Assembly: GCF_000420465.1 (NCBI RefSeq)
Contig: NZ_ATUZ01000019.1
Coordinates: 1 to 64,000, forward strand
Origin: Desulfovibrio desulfuricans DSM 642
Lineage (GTDB): Bacteria > Desulfobacterota > Desulfovibrionia > Desulfovibrionales > Desulfovibrionaceae
Reading direction: 5' to 3'
Length of the DNA stretch: 64,000 nt
Both the position numbers and the translations under genes were made by a program. Under the pieces are notes generated by a model. That model was not told where the DNA came from. It searched no databases and saw nothing but the letters and a program-made list of their open reading frames with translations. Shown here in pieces: positions 23,794-33,562 of this stretch (the first letter of the stretch is position 1; each line of letters begins with the position of its first letter).

Positions 23794-24120
23794 ATGATCG
23801 AATTGACCGACAGCGCCCGTAAGGAACTGGATTCGTTCTTTACCGGCAAGAAAAAGGATCCCATCCGGGTCTACATGACCGCAGGTTGAGGCGGCCCGCG
23901 CCTTGCCCTGGCTCTGGATGAGCCTAACGACCAGGATCAAACCGAGGAACAGGCCGGCTACACCTTTTGCATCAACAGTGCCCTTCTGACAGAAGTGCAG
24001 GGTGTAAAAATTGATTTAACCTACATGGGCTTTGCGGTTGAACCCGTAGTGCCCTTCGCTTCTGACGGCAACGGCGGTGGTTGCAGCAGCTGCTCAAGCG
24101 GCTGCGGCAGCAACGCGTAG
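23794..24120 (+). CDS. HesB-like selenoprotein (in-frame UGA = Sec32)
   Basis: Read through one TGA at 23887-23889, this frame gives a 108-residue protein beginning MIELTDSARKEL and ending in a Cys/Ser/Gly-rich tail. The Sec lies in YMTAG-U-GGPRLALALD, where the tandem copy downstream has GGC-SGPHLALALD, so Sec replaces the first conserved Cys of the HesB/IscA fold. After the TGA the frame stays open for 76 codons and matches the paralogue to its end, which argues against a nonsense mutation. GGAGG precedes the ATG. A bacterial SECIS-like hairpin follows the TGA, and selenium-transport genes are near. HesB-like selenoproteins are known in Desulfovibrio-type bacteria; their function is unclear. 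Confidence 0.88.
23887..23927 (+). promoter_or_regulatory. Candidate bacterial SECIS element
   Basis: Just after the TGA, GGCTC (23910-23914) and GAGCC (23920-23924) form a 5-bp hairpin with loop TGGAT. The loop begins 26 nt after the TGA and has a G among its first two bases, both as expected of SelB-binding bacterial SECIS hairpins. Confidence 0.65.
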
Positions 24121-24135
24121 GCGGGGTGGTTTCCC

Positions 24136-24167
24136 GCTGGCCGGACGAAGCAGGCCAGCCTGTTTTT
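24136..24167 (+). terminator. Terminator between the two HesB-like genes
   Basis: GCTGGCC and GGCCAGC pair across a 10-nt loop and are followed by CTGTTTTTC, so the two tandem genes are likely separate transcripts. Confidence 0.75.
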
Positions 24168-24221
24168 CGTTACTCTACAATATAATACATATCGAGCGTA
24201 TCGAAAAACACCGGAGGAACC

Positions 24222-24539
24222 ATGCTTGAACTGACCGAAAGCGCCCAGAAGGAACTGGCGGCCTTTTTTGAAGGTAAAGAAAAAAGCACCATTCGCGTTT
24301 ACCTCGCCCCCGGCGGGTGCAGCGGCCCGCATCTGGCCCTTGCCCTGGACGCCGCGACGGATGAAGATATGAGCGAAGATCAGGGCGGATTCACCTTCTG
24401 CATCAACAAGGAGCTTCTTGCTCAGGTTGAAGGCGTGAAGATTGATCTTTCCTACGCGGGCTTCACAGTTGAGCCCACGGTGCCCCTGCCCCAGACGGGC
24501 GGTGGTTGCGGCGGCTGCTCAGGCGGCTGCGGCCACTAG
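24222..24539 (+). CDS. HesB-like protein, Cys form (paralogue of the selenoprotein)
   Basis: This 105-residue protein aligns along its whole length with the UGA-containing gene upstream. It starts MLELTESAQKELAAFF, has Cys33 in PGGCSGPH at the Sec position, a second Cys in FTFCINKELL, and a C-terminal GGGCGGCSGGCGH tail that adds three Cys. The fold is that of A-type Fe-S carrier proteins (IscA/HesB), but the classic C-terminal CGCG is replaced by the Gly/Cys tail. GGAGG precedes the ATG. Having Sec and Cys versions side by side suggests duplication with replacement by either residue. Confidence 0.88.
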   Translation: MLELTESAQKELAAFFEGKEKSTIRVYLAPGGCSGPHLALALDAATDEDMSEDQGGFTFCINKELLAQVEGVKIDLSYAGFTVEPTVPLPQTGGGCGGCSGGCGH

Positions 24540-24854
24540 AAGCAAATGACTAGCAAACCGGGTGGCAGCCTTTTGCTGCCGCCCGGTTTGACCATGCTGA
24601 CTTTGTCAACATGGTCGGAAATCAGGAGCAGGCTGCGGCTTTGCCGCGCCGTAAAGCGACAGATTTCCGTGTATTTCCGCCCGGCGGCGTTGCCGACGGT
24701 GGCGGCGCAAAACCCGTGAACGGGTTTTGTCATCAGTGCCGTGCAGCAGCAAAAAGCTGCTGTCCGGTTTATCGTTTCATGGCCGCGCTGACGTGGTCGT
24801 GTCGGGGGCGGCGCAGGCTGCCCCTTGTGCTGTTATATAACCCCCCACAGGTTC
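24540..24854. other. Gene-free stretch with a terminator-like hairpin before mfd
   Basis: CAAACCGGG with GGCAGC and the matching CTGCC / CCCGGTTTG (about 24557-24590) form a long hairpin after the HesB-like stop, without a clear T-run. The rest holds only unsupported ORFs; the mfd promoter must lie here. Confidence 0.5.
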
Positions 24855-27800
24855 ATGGACACTTTCGGCGCATTGCTCTCAAGCAACGACAGGCAGATAT
24901 ATCTGGAACGCAGCGGCATGGTCACGCGCTGCCGCCTTGCCTGCGAGGCTCTGGACAAAGGGCGCAGCGTGGCCCTTGTGGCCCGCACCCGCGAAGAATT
25001 CCACGCGGCCCGCTCCCTTGCGGCCCTTTTTTCTCCCGAAATTTCTCTGGCGGATCCGGCAGTTGTGCGCCCTGCGTGGCAGTGGCCCTGCCTGGGGCTG
25101 CCTGCCCTGAGCCAATGGCAGGACAAACCCTCATGGGCTGCCCGGCTTGCTGCGCTGTATTCTCTCTCCCTTGGCAAACCGCGTGTGCTGGTAGTCAGTG
25201 TTGAAAGCCTGCTGCTACGCTACATGCCGGTCAATTTTTTCCACACGCGCACGCTGGAGCTTGGCAAGGGCAGCGATTACGCCCCCGAGCTGCTGCTGGA
25301 GCAGGCGGTGGAGTGGGGGTACGAGCGCGTTGCCATGGTCACGCGGCCCGGCGAAATGGCCCGGCGCGGCGACATCCTTGATCTGTACCCCTCTGGCTAT
25401 GCCCGGCCCGTAAGGCTGGAATTTTTTGGCGACACGCTGGAGGAAATGCGCTTTTTTGACGCGGAGACCCAACGCTCCTTGCAGGGATGCGACGAACTGA
25501 CCCTGCTGCCTGTCAGCCCGCTGGCCTTTGATGCGCGCGAGACAGAGGCTACGCGCAAGCGCTTTGACCGCATGTTTGCCGAAGGCCGCATTGGCGAAAA
25601 CGACTGCTATTCCTTCAAAAAATCGCTGGATGCTGGCGGCGCGGGCCTGCTGCCCGGTTGCGCCGTGGAAGCTCCCAGCCTGCTGGAAGACTGGCTGCCG
25701 CAGGACTGCCTGTGGCTGCTGCCCGGCGAGGCCGACAGCGCCGAGGCCCTGCGCGATGGCCGCCTTGCACTCAAGGAGCGGCTGGAGGCCGAGGATGCGC
25801 CCCTGCCCCAACCGGCGGCGCTGGCCCTGCGCAAAAGTTCGCAGCCCGCGCCGTGGAACGCTTTTCAGCGCGTGTACGCTGAACCTCTGGTCATGGGCGT
25901 GGAAGAGCGCGGTCTGGATTTTGCGGAAAGAACCCTGCATTCCTTCAGCGATCTTTTTCCCCTTTCCGGCGCGCAGGATCGCCCCTGGCAGCATCTGGCC
26001 GCCGCTCTCAAGGAGTGGCAGGGCGCGCGCAGGCAGGTGGTGCTGAGCTTTTCATCCGGCCGCAGCCGCGCCAAGTTTCTGAAACTGGCAGAGCAGGACG
26101 GCATCCTGCCTGCCCAGCGCTATGCGCCAGACCAGCGCGGTCTTTTCGCTCTTGTTTCGCCCTTCCGTCAGGGCGCGGATCTGGCGTGGGACAACTCCCT
26201 GGTTCTGGGCGAGGATATCCTGTACCCCAAGGCGGAAAAGACGCCCCGCGTTTCTTCACGTGTTTTCAAGGGCCTGGATTCCTTTGACGATCTCAAGGCT
26301 GGCGATCTGCTGGTGCACCGCGATTACGGCATTGGCCGTTTTGCCGGCCTGCACCACATGGACGTCAACGCCGTTGCCAACGACTTTCTGCTCATCGAAT
26401 ACTCCGGGCGCGACAAACTCTACGTGCCTGCCGACCGCATGGGGCTTATCCAGCGGTTCAAGGGCTCGGAAGGCGTGGAACCAGCGCTGGATCGGTTGGG
26501 CGGCACGGGCTGGACTTCGGGCAAGGAAAAAGCCCGCAAGGCCATTGAAAAAATCGCCGCCGACCTTGTGGAAATGTACGCCTACCGCAAGGTGACCAAG
26601 GGCTTCCGCTATGATCCCCCTGGCGAGCTGTACCATGAATTTGAGGCAACCTTTGGTTTTGAGGAAACGCCCGATCAGGCCAAGGCCATTCAGGACGTGC
26701 TGGACGACATGGACAAATCCCAGCCCATGGACAGGCTCGTGTGCGGCGATGTGGGCTTCGGCAAGACGGAAGTTGCCTTGCGCGCTGCATTCCGTGCCGC
26801 TTCCGAGGGGCGGCAGGTGGTGCTGCTTTGCCCCACCACGGTGCTTGCCGAGCAGCATTATCAGACCTTTCGCGCGCGTCTGGCGGGTTTTCCCGTCAAT
26901 GTGGGGCTGCTCAGCCGCTTTGTGACGCGCCCAAGGCAAAAGGAAGTGCTCAAGGCTGCGGCCACCGGGCAGGTGGACATTCTCATCGGCACCCATCGTG
27001 TGCTTTCAAGCGACGTCAAACTTCCCAATCTTGCCCTGCTCATTCTGGACGAAGAACAGCGCTTTGGCGTGCGCCACAAGGAAAAGCTCAAGGCCCTCAA
27101 AAAGAACGTGGATGTGCTCACCCTGACGGCCACGCCCATTCCGCGCACCTTGCAGCTTTCCATGTCCGGCATACGCGAGCTTTCCATCATTGAAACAGCG
27201 CCACAGGATCGCAAGCCTGTGGCTTCGGCCGTGCTGCGGCGGGATGATTCCGTGCTGCGCAAAGTGCTTGAGCGAGAGATTGAGCGCGAAGGGCAGGTGT
27301 TCTGGGTTTACAACCGCGTGCAGGGGCTGGAGCGGGTGGCCGAATACGTGCACACCCTTGTGCCCAATGCCCGGGTGGGCATGGCGCACGGGCAGATGTC
27401 TGAAACCGAGCTTGAAGACACCATGCACAAATTCTGGCATGGCGAGCTTGATGTGCTGGTATGCACCTCCATTGTTGAATCCGGGCTGGACTTTCCCCGC
27501 GCCAATACACTGGTGGTGGATCAGGCCCAGATGTTCGGCCTTGGGCAGCTCTACCAGCTGCGGGGCCGCGTGGGCCGCAGCGACAGGCAGGCCTACGCCT
27601 TTTTTGTGGTGCCGGATGCGGAGCGCCTTACCTCCATTGCGGAGGAACGCCTGCGCATCATTATGGATATGGACTACCTGGGGGCGGGTTTTCAGGTCGC
27701 CATGGAAGACCTGCGCCTGCGCGGCGCGGGCAATATTCTTGGCGAGGTGCAGTCGGGGCACATGTGCCGCGTTGGCCTTGATCTGTACCTCGAAATGCTT

Positions 27801-28298
27801 GAGGAGGCCGTGGGCCGCCTCAAGGGCACGCCAGAGGCGCAGACCGTGGAAACGGAACTTACTTTGGGCTTGCCTGCGCATATTCCCGCATCGTACATTG
27901 AGGACGGGCGCGAAAGGCTGCGCTGCTACAAAACGCTCACATCCGCCACTGGCGGCGCTGCGCGTGAAGAAGCGGCCCTCGGCATACGCGACAGGTTTGG
28001 CCCCTTCCCCGAAGAACTGCGCAACTTCCTTGCCGTGCTGGATTTCAAGCAGTTCCTCACCGAGTTGCAGGTGCAAAAGGCCGATGTGCACATCAACCAT
28101 GTGCGGCTTGTCTGGCCGGACGGGCAGACCGCCGTGCAGCCCGAGCGCATTGTAGCCCTTACGGCTTCCATGAAGGACGCGCGCATGCTGCCGCCTGCGG
28201 GGCTGCATCTGCCGATGCCCTCTGATGTCTCGTTCCCCGAGGGGCTGGACAGGGTGCGTACCGCCCTTGAGGGTATCCGTGTTAAAGCCGGGGCATAG
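24855..28298 (+). CDS. mfd: Transcription-repair coupling factor Mfd
   Basis: This translocase removes RNA polymerase stalled at DNA lesions and recruits UvrA. The 1147-residue protein shows the expected order: UvrB-like N-terminal modules (about 1-330), the RNA-polymerase-interacting domain beginning LKAGDLLVHRDYGIGRF (about 480), the RecG-like helicase with Walker A GDVGFGKTEVA, the DEEQ box (LLILDEEQRFGV) and helicase motifs TATPIPRTL and QLRGRVGR, and the C-terminal domain. The ATG at 24855 starts MDTFGALL; ten residues of upstream frame lack a start site. The gene is full length. Confidence 0.96.
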   Translation: MDTFGALLSSNDRQIYLERSGMVTRCRLACEALDKGRSVALVARTREEFHAARSLAALFSPEISLADPAVVRPAWQWPCLGLPALSQWQDKPSWAARLAALYSLSLGKPRVLVVSVESLLLRYMPVNFFHTRTLELGKGSDYAPELLLEQAVEWGYERVAMVTRPGEMARRGDILDLYPSGYARPVRLEFFGDTLEEMRFFDAETQRSLQGCDELTLLPVSPLAFDARETEATRKRFDRMFAEGRIGENDCYSFKKSLDAGGAGLLPGCAVEAPSLLEDWLPQDCLWLLPGEADSAEALRDGRLALKERLEAEDAPLPQPAALALRKSSQPAPWNAFQRVYAEPLVMGVEERGLDFAERTLHSFSDLFPLSGAQDRPWQHLAAALKEWQGARRQVVLSFSSGRSRAKFLKLAEQDGILPAQRYAPDQRGLFALVSPFRQGADLAWDNSLVLGEDILYPKAEKTPRVSSRVFKGLDSFDDLKAGDLLVHRDYGIGRFAGLHHMDVNAVANDFLLIEYSGRDKLYVPADRMGLIQRFKGSEGVEPALDRLGGTGWTSGKEKARKAIEKIAADLVEMYAYRKVTKGFRYDPPGELYHEFEATFGFEETPDQAKAIQDVLDDMDKSQPMDRLVCGDVGFGKTEVALRAAFRAASEGRQVVLLCPTTVLAEQHYQTFRARLAGFPVNVGLLSRFVTRPRQKEVLKAAATGQVDILIGTHRVLSSDVKLPNLALLILDEEQRFGVRHKEKLKALKKNVDVLTLTATPIPRTLQLSMSGIRELSIIETAPQDRKPVASAVLRRDDSVLRKVLEREIEREGQVFWVYNRVQGLERVAEYVHTLVPNARVGMAHGQMSETELEDTMHKFWHGELDVLVCTSIVESGLDFPRANTLVVDQAQMFGLGQLYQLRGRVGRSDRQAYAFFVVPDAERLTSIAEERLRIIMDMDYLGAGFQVAMEDLRLRGAGNILGEVQSGHMCRVGLDLYLEMLEEAVGRLKGTPEAQTVETELTLGLPAHIPASYIEDGRERLRCYKTLTSATGGAAREEAALGIRDRFGPFPEELRNFLAVLDFKQFLTELQVQKADVHINHVRLVWPDGQTAVQPERIVALTASMKDARMLPPAGLHLPMPSDVSFPEGLDRVRTALEGIRVKAGA

Positions 28299-28351
28299 GT
28301 GCTGGTTTGCGGCTGTGCCTGTTTTTCAGGTCATAAAACTGGTCTGAATAT

Positions 28352-29608
28352 ATGGGAAAAATGGTGAATGGATTCATGCAGTCCCTCATAGCTTTGGCGC
28401 GTTTTTTCCAGATTGGCTCTCGGTCTGCCCGCCTGGCCCGCCCTCTGCGCGTGGCGTTGGCCTGCTGTTTTTGTCTGCTGCTGGCTGCCTGTTTTGAAAC
28501 CCGCCCCCCCGATGGCGTGGTGGCTACCGTTAATGGCGAGCCCATCAGCCTGCGCAGATTGCAGACCCTGCTCGACAGCCGTTCTCCCTCCCTTGGGGCA
28601 ATGCGCACTCCTTCGCTGGAAAACATGCGGCGCGAATACGGCGAAGGGCTGGGCACACTGATCATTTACGCTCTGGTGCGGCAGGATTTGCAGCGGCTCC
28701 AGATGTCGGTCAGCCCAGCCATGCTGGAGACGGCCGTGGCAGAAGTAAGGAATGATTACGGCGGCGCCGACGGTTTGGAAAAATATCTGGCCGAAGAATC
28801 AATTGACCCTTCAGAATGGCGGGCTTTGCTGCTTGACCATCTTTCCATGCTTACTTTTGAAAAGCGGGTTCTTGCAGCGGGCATCCGTGTTTCGTTGCCC
28901 GAACTGCGCGACTACTACCAGACCCACGAAGACGATTTTCAGATGCCGGAAACTCTGCGCGTCTGTCTGATTTCTGGCGAATCGCGCAAGGACGTGGAAG
29001 GCTTTTGCGCCGTGTTTCCCGGCGGCATAAGTGAAGCGCGCAGCAAGGTGCAGCTCCAGTGCCAGAATGTGCGCCCAACCGATCTGCCCCAGGGATGGCG
29101 CAAGGCCGCTGCCGGTCTGAAGCCGGGCCAGTGCGCGCCAGTGCGGCAGGAGGAAGGCCTGTGGCGCAGCCTTGGCCTGATTGAAAGCCGCCCGCCAGCG
29201 CACATCAGTCTGGCGGAGGCCTATCCGCTGGTGGAAGGCATCCTGCGGGAGCAGAAGATGTCTGAGGCTTTTGAGCGCTGGCTTGAAAAGGCTCTGGCCG
29301 ATTCCGTCATCATGGTGGGCAAGGAGCTTGCCCCCGATCTGCTTGCGCCCCCGGCGTCCCACTCTGGCGGGCAGAGCAGTGATGCCCCCGCCGTGTCGGA
29401 TGTTTCTGGCGCTGCGGAGGACATGAAGGCCCTGCCCCCCGGCAAGGATGATGTGTACGAGGGCGATGTGCCTGAAGGTACCCACGATCCCAACGCCAAT
29501 GGAGCATTGGAAAATCAGGGGCATAGTCCCGAAACGGCCCCTGCTTCAAAAGCCTCGGGCGACCATCAGCGCAAGCGCGACAACGGCGGCTCCGCGCGGC
29601 GTCGCTGA
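28352..29608 (+). CDS. SurA/PpiC-related lipoprotein
   Basis: This 418-residue protein resembles periplasmic peptidyl-prolyl isomerase chaperones. Residues 28-48 form a signal peptide ending in a lipobox-like LLAAC (Cys about 48), followed by VVATVNGEPISLRRLQTLL, the entry segment of the SurA N-terminal domain. The PPIase domain itself is weak, and the C-terminal 90 residues are Pro/Asp/Gly-rich and probably disordered. It lies 53 nt after mfd and 138 nt before a second SurA-like gene. It is probably an outer-membrane-protein chaperone anchored in a membrane; catalytic activity is doubtful. Confidence 0.75.
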   Translation: MGKMVNGFMQSLIALARFFQIGSRSARLARPLRVALACCFCLLLAACFETRPPDGVVATVNGEPISLRRLQTLLDSRSPSLGAMRTPSLENMRREYGEGLGTLIIYALVRQDLQRLQMSVSPAMLETAVAEVRNDYGGADGLEKYLAEESIDPSEWRALLLDHLSMLTFEKRVLAAGIRVSLPELRDYYQTHEDDFQMPETLRVCLISGESRKDVEGFCAVFPGGISEARSKVQLQCQNVRPTDLPQGWRKAAAGLKPGQCAPVRQEEGLWRSLGLIESRPPAHISLAEAYPLVEGILREQKMSEAFERWLEKALADSVIMVGKELAPDLLAPPASHSGGQSSDAPAVSDVSGAAEDMKALPPGKDDVYEGDVPEGTHDPNANGALENQGHSPETAPASKASGDHQRKRDNGGSARRR

Positions 29609-29746
29609 GGATTTGCATGCAACATGCCCCGGCTGCTGGCTGCCTGATGGCTGCGGCTGCGGCAGTTGCATTGCATGTTGCGCTGGATTGGGATATAATT
29701 TTACAGATAAAGCGCGGAATTTTTGCGCGCAAGCAGGGAGTATAAC

Positions 29747-30682
29747 GTGAGAAAAACGCTTATTTTGGCGCTGGTTATCTGTTTTATGACCGCTGTTGGC
29801 GCTCAGGCCGCACAGATCAACAAGGTGGCGGCCGTGGTGAACGGTCAGGTTATCACCATGTTCGATCTGCAGAAAAACGCTGTTCCTGATCTTATGCGGG
29901 CGCGTATCAATCCCAATGATCCCGCCCAGGCCAAGGCCGTGGACGCCGTGCTGCGCAAGGCGCTGGACGGTATGATCATGGATATTCTGGTTGCGCAGGA
30001 AGCCAAACGCCTCAAAGTTTCCATTTCTTCTTCTGAAATTGACAGCGAAATCACCAAGATCATGAAGGGGAACAACCTCACCAAAAAGCAGTTTGAAGAA
30101 CGCCTGGCCCAGCAAAAGACCAGTGTCAGCGAACTGCGTGGCAATATTGAAAAAGGTTTGATTCGCCAACGTGTTATGGCAATGGAAGTGGGCCGTCGGG
30201 TAGTTGTGACCCCGGATGAGATCAAGGCCTACTACGATGCGCACAAGGACACCATGTATGACCGCACCGGTCTGCACATGGCCCTTCTGGTGTATCATCC
30301 CAATGCCAATGCTGCGGCTTTGGCTGCGCAGATCAAGTCTGGCGCGGTTTCGTTTGAGGAAGTCGTGCGCAAGTATTCCATCGCTCCCAACAAGGAAAAC
30401 GGCGGCGACATGGGCGCAGTGGAGTGGGACAAGCTCAACCCCGAGTGGGAGGCCCGCCTCACCAAGATGAAACCCGGCGATGTAACGGATGTTTTTGAGC
30501 TTCAGGGCCGCAAGGCGCAGGTGCGTCTGTACCGCCCTGGCGGCGGCGAACTCAAGATGCTCACCTTTGAGCAGGCCAAGCCGATGATCGACGGCATCCT
30601 GCGCCAGCCCAAGGCTATGGAGCGTTTTGAGGACTACACCAACCAGCTTCGCAGTCGGGCCGTTATTGATATCAGAATGTAG
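29747..30682 (+). CDS. Periplasmic SurA-like peptidyl-prolyl isomerase
   Basis: This 311-residue protein has a signal peptide (residues 1-22, ending AQA), a SurA N-terminal domain starting INKVAAVVNGQVITMFDL, and one parvulin domain (about 175-265) with the motif FEEVVRKYSIAPNKENGGDMGAV. It would help fold outer-membrane proteins such as the porins encoded in this window. The start is the GTG at 29747 with GGGAG 6 nt upstream; a TTG eight codons earlier has no site. It pairs with the lipoprotein relative just upstream. Confidence 0.9.
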   Translation: MRKTLILALVICFMTAVGAQAAQINKVAAVVNGQVITMFDLQKNAVPDLMRARINPNDPAQAKAVDAVLRKALDGMIMDILVAQEAKRLKVSISSSEIDSEITKIMKGNNLTKKQFEERLAQQKTSVSELRGNIEKGLIRQRVMAMEVGRRVVVTPDEIKAYYDAHKDTMYDRTGLHMALLVYHPNANAAALAAQIKSGAVSFEEVVRKYSIAPNKENGGDMGAVEWDKLNPEWEARLTKMKPGDVTDVFELQGRKAQVRLYRPGGGELKMLTFEQAKPMIDGILRQPKAMERFEDYTNQLRSRAVIDIRM

Positions 30683-30763
30683 CAGGGCCGCCACGGGTGG
30701 TTCCGGCTTTTTGCTGGCAACCGCCGCCCCCTCGGGGCGGCAAGACCATTATCGAGGCTTTTC

Positions 30764-31822
30764 ATGACCTTAGTGGAATTGGGCGCTGCTTTGCGCGTTG
30801 AGCGCGAAAAGCGGGGTCTGGACATGGAAGATGCGGCAAACCGGCTGAAAATCAGCGCCCGTCTTCTGCGCGCTTTGGAGGAAGGGGACGAGACGTCCTT
30901 GCCCCCACTGGCGTACACCAAGGGGTTCATCCGTTCATACGCGTCCTATGTTGGCCTTTCGGCAGAAGAAGTCAGCGAGGCGCTTGGGGCGCTTGAGGCC
31001 GCTTCCGAGCCTGTAGCGCCGCAAAATGTTTATGAGCCCGAGATGGTTCTCACCCCGCGGCGTAACCTCAAGCCTATTCTGGCCGGGCTATTCATGGTGT
31101 GCGTGGTTGCTGTGGTGCTGGTTGCCTGGCAACAGGGAGTGTTTGATTTTTTGAGCCGGCAGACGCGCCGTCTGGCGCAGCCCGCCCCCTTGCAGAGCGC
31201 CGAGTCTGTTGACCCCGGCAATCTGACCAGTCGGCCTTCCGCCCCTGCTGCTCCCGCTCAGGGGCAGGCCCCGGCGCAGATGTCTGCCCAGGGTTCTGCG
31301 CAGGCTCCGGCGGTTGCCAGTCAGCCGCAAAGCGCTGCTGCTCCTGCACAGGGGCAGACCCCGGCCCAAACGTCTGGCCAAAGCTCTGGCCAGACTTCTG
31401 CGCAGGCTTCGGTTCAGCCGACAGGTCAGGCTGCCCAGCCTGCTGCCCCTGGTTTGCCCCCGGTGCGCGGCACTGCCGCAAATGTACCCGCTGCGGGGAC
31501 GCCTGCTTCAACAGCTCCGGCGGCCTCCGCCGCTGCGCCCGCTGCCGCTTCGCAGGGCAGTGAAGTACCAGTTGGCGCCCACAAGCTTATTATCACCGCC
31601 ACAGAAGAATGCTGGGTACACTCCAGCGCCGACAAGACCGACACTCGCCAGTTTTCGCTGCATAAGGGCGATACTTTTGCCCTTACGTTCAGCAAGAGCC
31701 TGGAGTTGAAGCTCGGCAACGCTGGCGGTGTGCGCCTGCGGTATGACGGTGAAGAACTGCCCCCGGCGGGGCAGAGCGGCCAGGTGCGCAATCTGGTGTT
31801 TCCCCCTGCGGACAGGCCATGA
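30764..31822 (+). CDS. RodZ-like cytoskeletal/HTH membrane protein
   Basis: This 352-residue protein has an N-terminal Cro-like HTH (about 5-70, ELGAALRVEREKRGLDMEDA), one transmembrane helix (about 107-127), a long Ala/Pro/Gln/Ser-rich linker of repeated QGQxPAQxS units (about 145-265) and a C-terminal DUF4115 beta domain (about 275-350). This is the architecture of RodZ, which links MreB to the membrane and sets rod shape. The low-complexity linker is longer than usual. Its stop overlaps the recO start (ATGA), so the two are coupled. Confidence 0.85.
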   Translation: MTLVELGAALRVEREKRGLDMEDAANRLKISARLLRALEEGDETSLPPLAYTKGFIRSYASYVGLSAEEVSEALGALEAASEPVAPQNVYEPEMVLTPRRNLKPILAGLFMVCVVAVVLVAWQQGVFDFLSRQTRRLAQPAPLQSAESVDPGNLTSRPSAPAAPAQGQAPAQMSAQGSAQAPAVASQPQSAAAPAQGQTPAQTSGQSSGQTSAQASVQPTGQAAQPAAPGLPPVRGTAANVPAAGTPASTAPAASAAAPAAASQGSEVPVGAHKLIITATEECWVHSSADKTDTRQFSLHKGDTFALTFSKSLELKLGNAGGVRLRYDGEELPPAGQSGQVRNLVFPPADRP

Positions 31823-32571
31823 CCGAATGGGCAGATCACGCGCTTGTGCTGCGTATCGGGCACTTTCGCGAGGCGGATCTGTGGCTGAAAATGCTTTGTC
31901 GCAAACACGGCCTGCTGACGCTGTTCGCCTTTGGCGGCAGCCGCAGCAGGCGTCGTTTTTGCGGCTGCCTGGATGTACTCAACAGCCTGCATTGCAGGGT
32001 AAAGGCCTCGGGGCGCGGCAGCTTTCTCAATCTTGAGGAAGCCGTGCTGCTGGCCGGGCCGCAAAGCCTGCGCGGAAACTGGCGGCGCATGGGGCTGGCG
32101 GCCAACTGCCTGCGGTTTGTGGAAGCGCTTGGCGTTAACGACGAAGGCGCGGACGAGGCCTTTCTGCTGGTTGAAGATTTGCGCAAAACGCTGGAAGAAG
32201 CGGAAAACGTGCCCTCGCTGCTGCCCCAGTTTTTCCGCCTGCGGTTTGCTGGCGTTTTGGGTTTTGCGCCTGATCTGGGCCGATGCGGCACATGCGGCGC
32301 AGCCATAACAGGCCCCGCGCAATTTGTGGTTGACGAGGCCCAGTTGCGCTGCCCCGCGTGCCGGGCGACAGCAGGGCCAGCGCGGTATGGCGTGGAACTG
32401 GGCGCGTCCGGGCTTGACCTTTTGCGTCATGTGCAGCAAGAATTTCCCTCCGGCTGGCATGCGGAAGAACTGCCTGCGGCAGATCGGCGCGCGTGCGCCA
32501 AGGTTATTGACGGTTTTGTGCAATATCACCTGGGTCTCTCGTGGGAAGGGGGCTACTTTCGCCACGTGTGA
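31819..32571 (+). CDS. recO: DNA repair protein RecO
   Basis: RecO acts with RecR to load RecA on SSB-coated single strands. The 250-residue protein begins with the OB-fold (WADHALVLRIGHFREADLWLKML) and has a zinc site of two Cys pairs, CGTCG (about 156-160) and CPAC (about 180-183), followed by the helical C-terminal domain. The start overlaps rodZ by 4 nt. The next gene, glyQ, starts 110 nt downstream. Confidence 0.93.
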   Translation: MTEWADHALVLRIGHFREADLWLKMLCRKHGLLTLFAFGGSRSRRRFCGCLDVLNSLHCRVKASGRGSFLNLEEAVLLAGPQSLRGNWRRMGLAANCLRFVEALGVNDEGADEAFLLVEDLRKTLEEAENVPSLLPQFFRLRFAGVLGFAPDLGRCGTCGAAITGPAQFVVDEAQLRCPACRATAGPARYGVELGASGLDLLRHVQQEFPSGWHAEELPAADRRACAKVIDGFVQYHLGLSWEGGYFRHV

Positions 32572-32680
32572 CCGTGTTTGCGCCGAAATTTCCGATTCGG
32601 TTTGGGATGGTTTGGGGCGGCGTTATTATTGAACAGCCGCGCGTATGCGTCTGAAAAAGGCTACGAACAAAGGACAGCGC

Positions 32681-33559
32681 ATGTATTTTCAGGATGTCAT
32701 TTTAACTTTGCAGAACTACTGGGCCAACCAGGGTTGCGTCATCGAACAGCCTTCGGGTGTGGAATGCGGTGCCGGTACGTTCAACCCCAACACGTTTTTG
32801 AGGGTTATTGGGCCGGAACCGTGGAGCGTGGCCTATGTGGAACCCTCCCGCCGTCCTACGGATGGCCGCTACGGCGAAAATCCCAACCGCCTGCAACGGT
32901 ATTTCCAGTTTCAGGTGATCATGAAGCCCTCGCCGGACAACGTGCAGGATCTGTATCTGCAAAGCCTCAAGGCGCTGGGCATCAATCCCGCGCAGCACGA
33001 CATCCGTTTTGTGGAAGACGACTGGGAATCCCCCACCCTCGGCGCCTGGGGCCTTGGCTGGGAAGTGTGGCTCAATGGTATGGAAGTAAGCCAGTTCACC
33101 TATTTTCAGCAGGTGGGCGGCATTGATCTTTCGCCCATCAGCGTGGAACTGACCTACGGCCTTGAGCGCCTTACCATGTATTTGCAGGGCGTTGAATCCG
33201 TGTATGATCTGGCCTGGAACAAAAACGTCACCTACGGTCACATCTACCACCAGAATGAAGTGGAGCAGTCACGCCACAACTTTGAGGCCAGCAATCCTGA
33301 AATGCTGTTGCGGCATTTCAGCGATTTCGAAGGTCAGTGCAAAGTCCTGCTGGAGCAGGGGTTGCCTTGGCCTGCCTATGATTACTGCCTCAAGTGCTCG
33401 CATACATTCAACCTTCTGGACGCCCGAGGAGCCATCTCCATCACGGAACGCACCGGCTATATCGGCAGGGTGCGCGCTCTGGCGGCTGGAGTGGCACGAC
33501 TGTACGCAGCCCAGCGTGAAGAACTGGGCTATCCCATGCTCAACAAGGATGCGAGGTAA
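32681..33559 (+). CDS. glyQ: Glycyl-tRNA synthetase alpha subunit
   Basis: This is the catalytic subunit of the heterotetrameric bacterial glycyl-tRNA synthetase. The 292-residue protein begins [19 protein letters not shown] and has the class II motif 2 region [21 protein letters not shown] (within about 55-80) and the long conserved [16 protein letters not shown] segment. The ATG at 32681 follows AGGACAG; a longer frame from 32645 has no family support. It is 3 nt before glyS. Confidence 0.97.
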   Translation: MYFQDVILTLQNYWANQGCVIEQPSGVECGAGTFNPNTFLRVIGPEPWSVAYVEPSRRPTDGRYGENPNRLQRYFQFQVIMKPSPDNVQDLYLQSLKALGINPAQHDIRFVEDDWESPTLGAWGLGWEVWLNGMEVSQFTYFQQVGGIDLSPISVELTYGLERLTMYLQGVESVYDLAWNKNVTYGHIYHQNEVEQSRHNFEASNPEMLLRHFSDFEGQCKVLLEQGLPWPAYDYCLKCSHTFNLLDARGAISITERTGYIGRVRALAAGVARLYAAQREELGYPMLNKDAR

Positions 33560-33562
33560 GCC

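Noticed and set aside
23794..24120. Reading the UGA-containing HesB gene as a pseudogene
   Set aside because: The frame is intact after the TGA, the TGA replaces a conserved Cys, a SECIS-like hairpin follows, and selenium genes are near.
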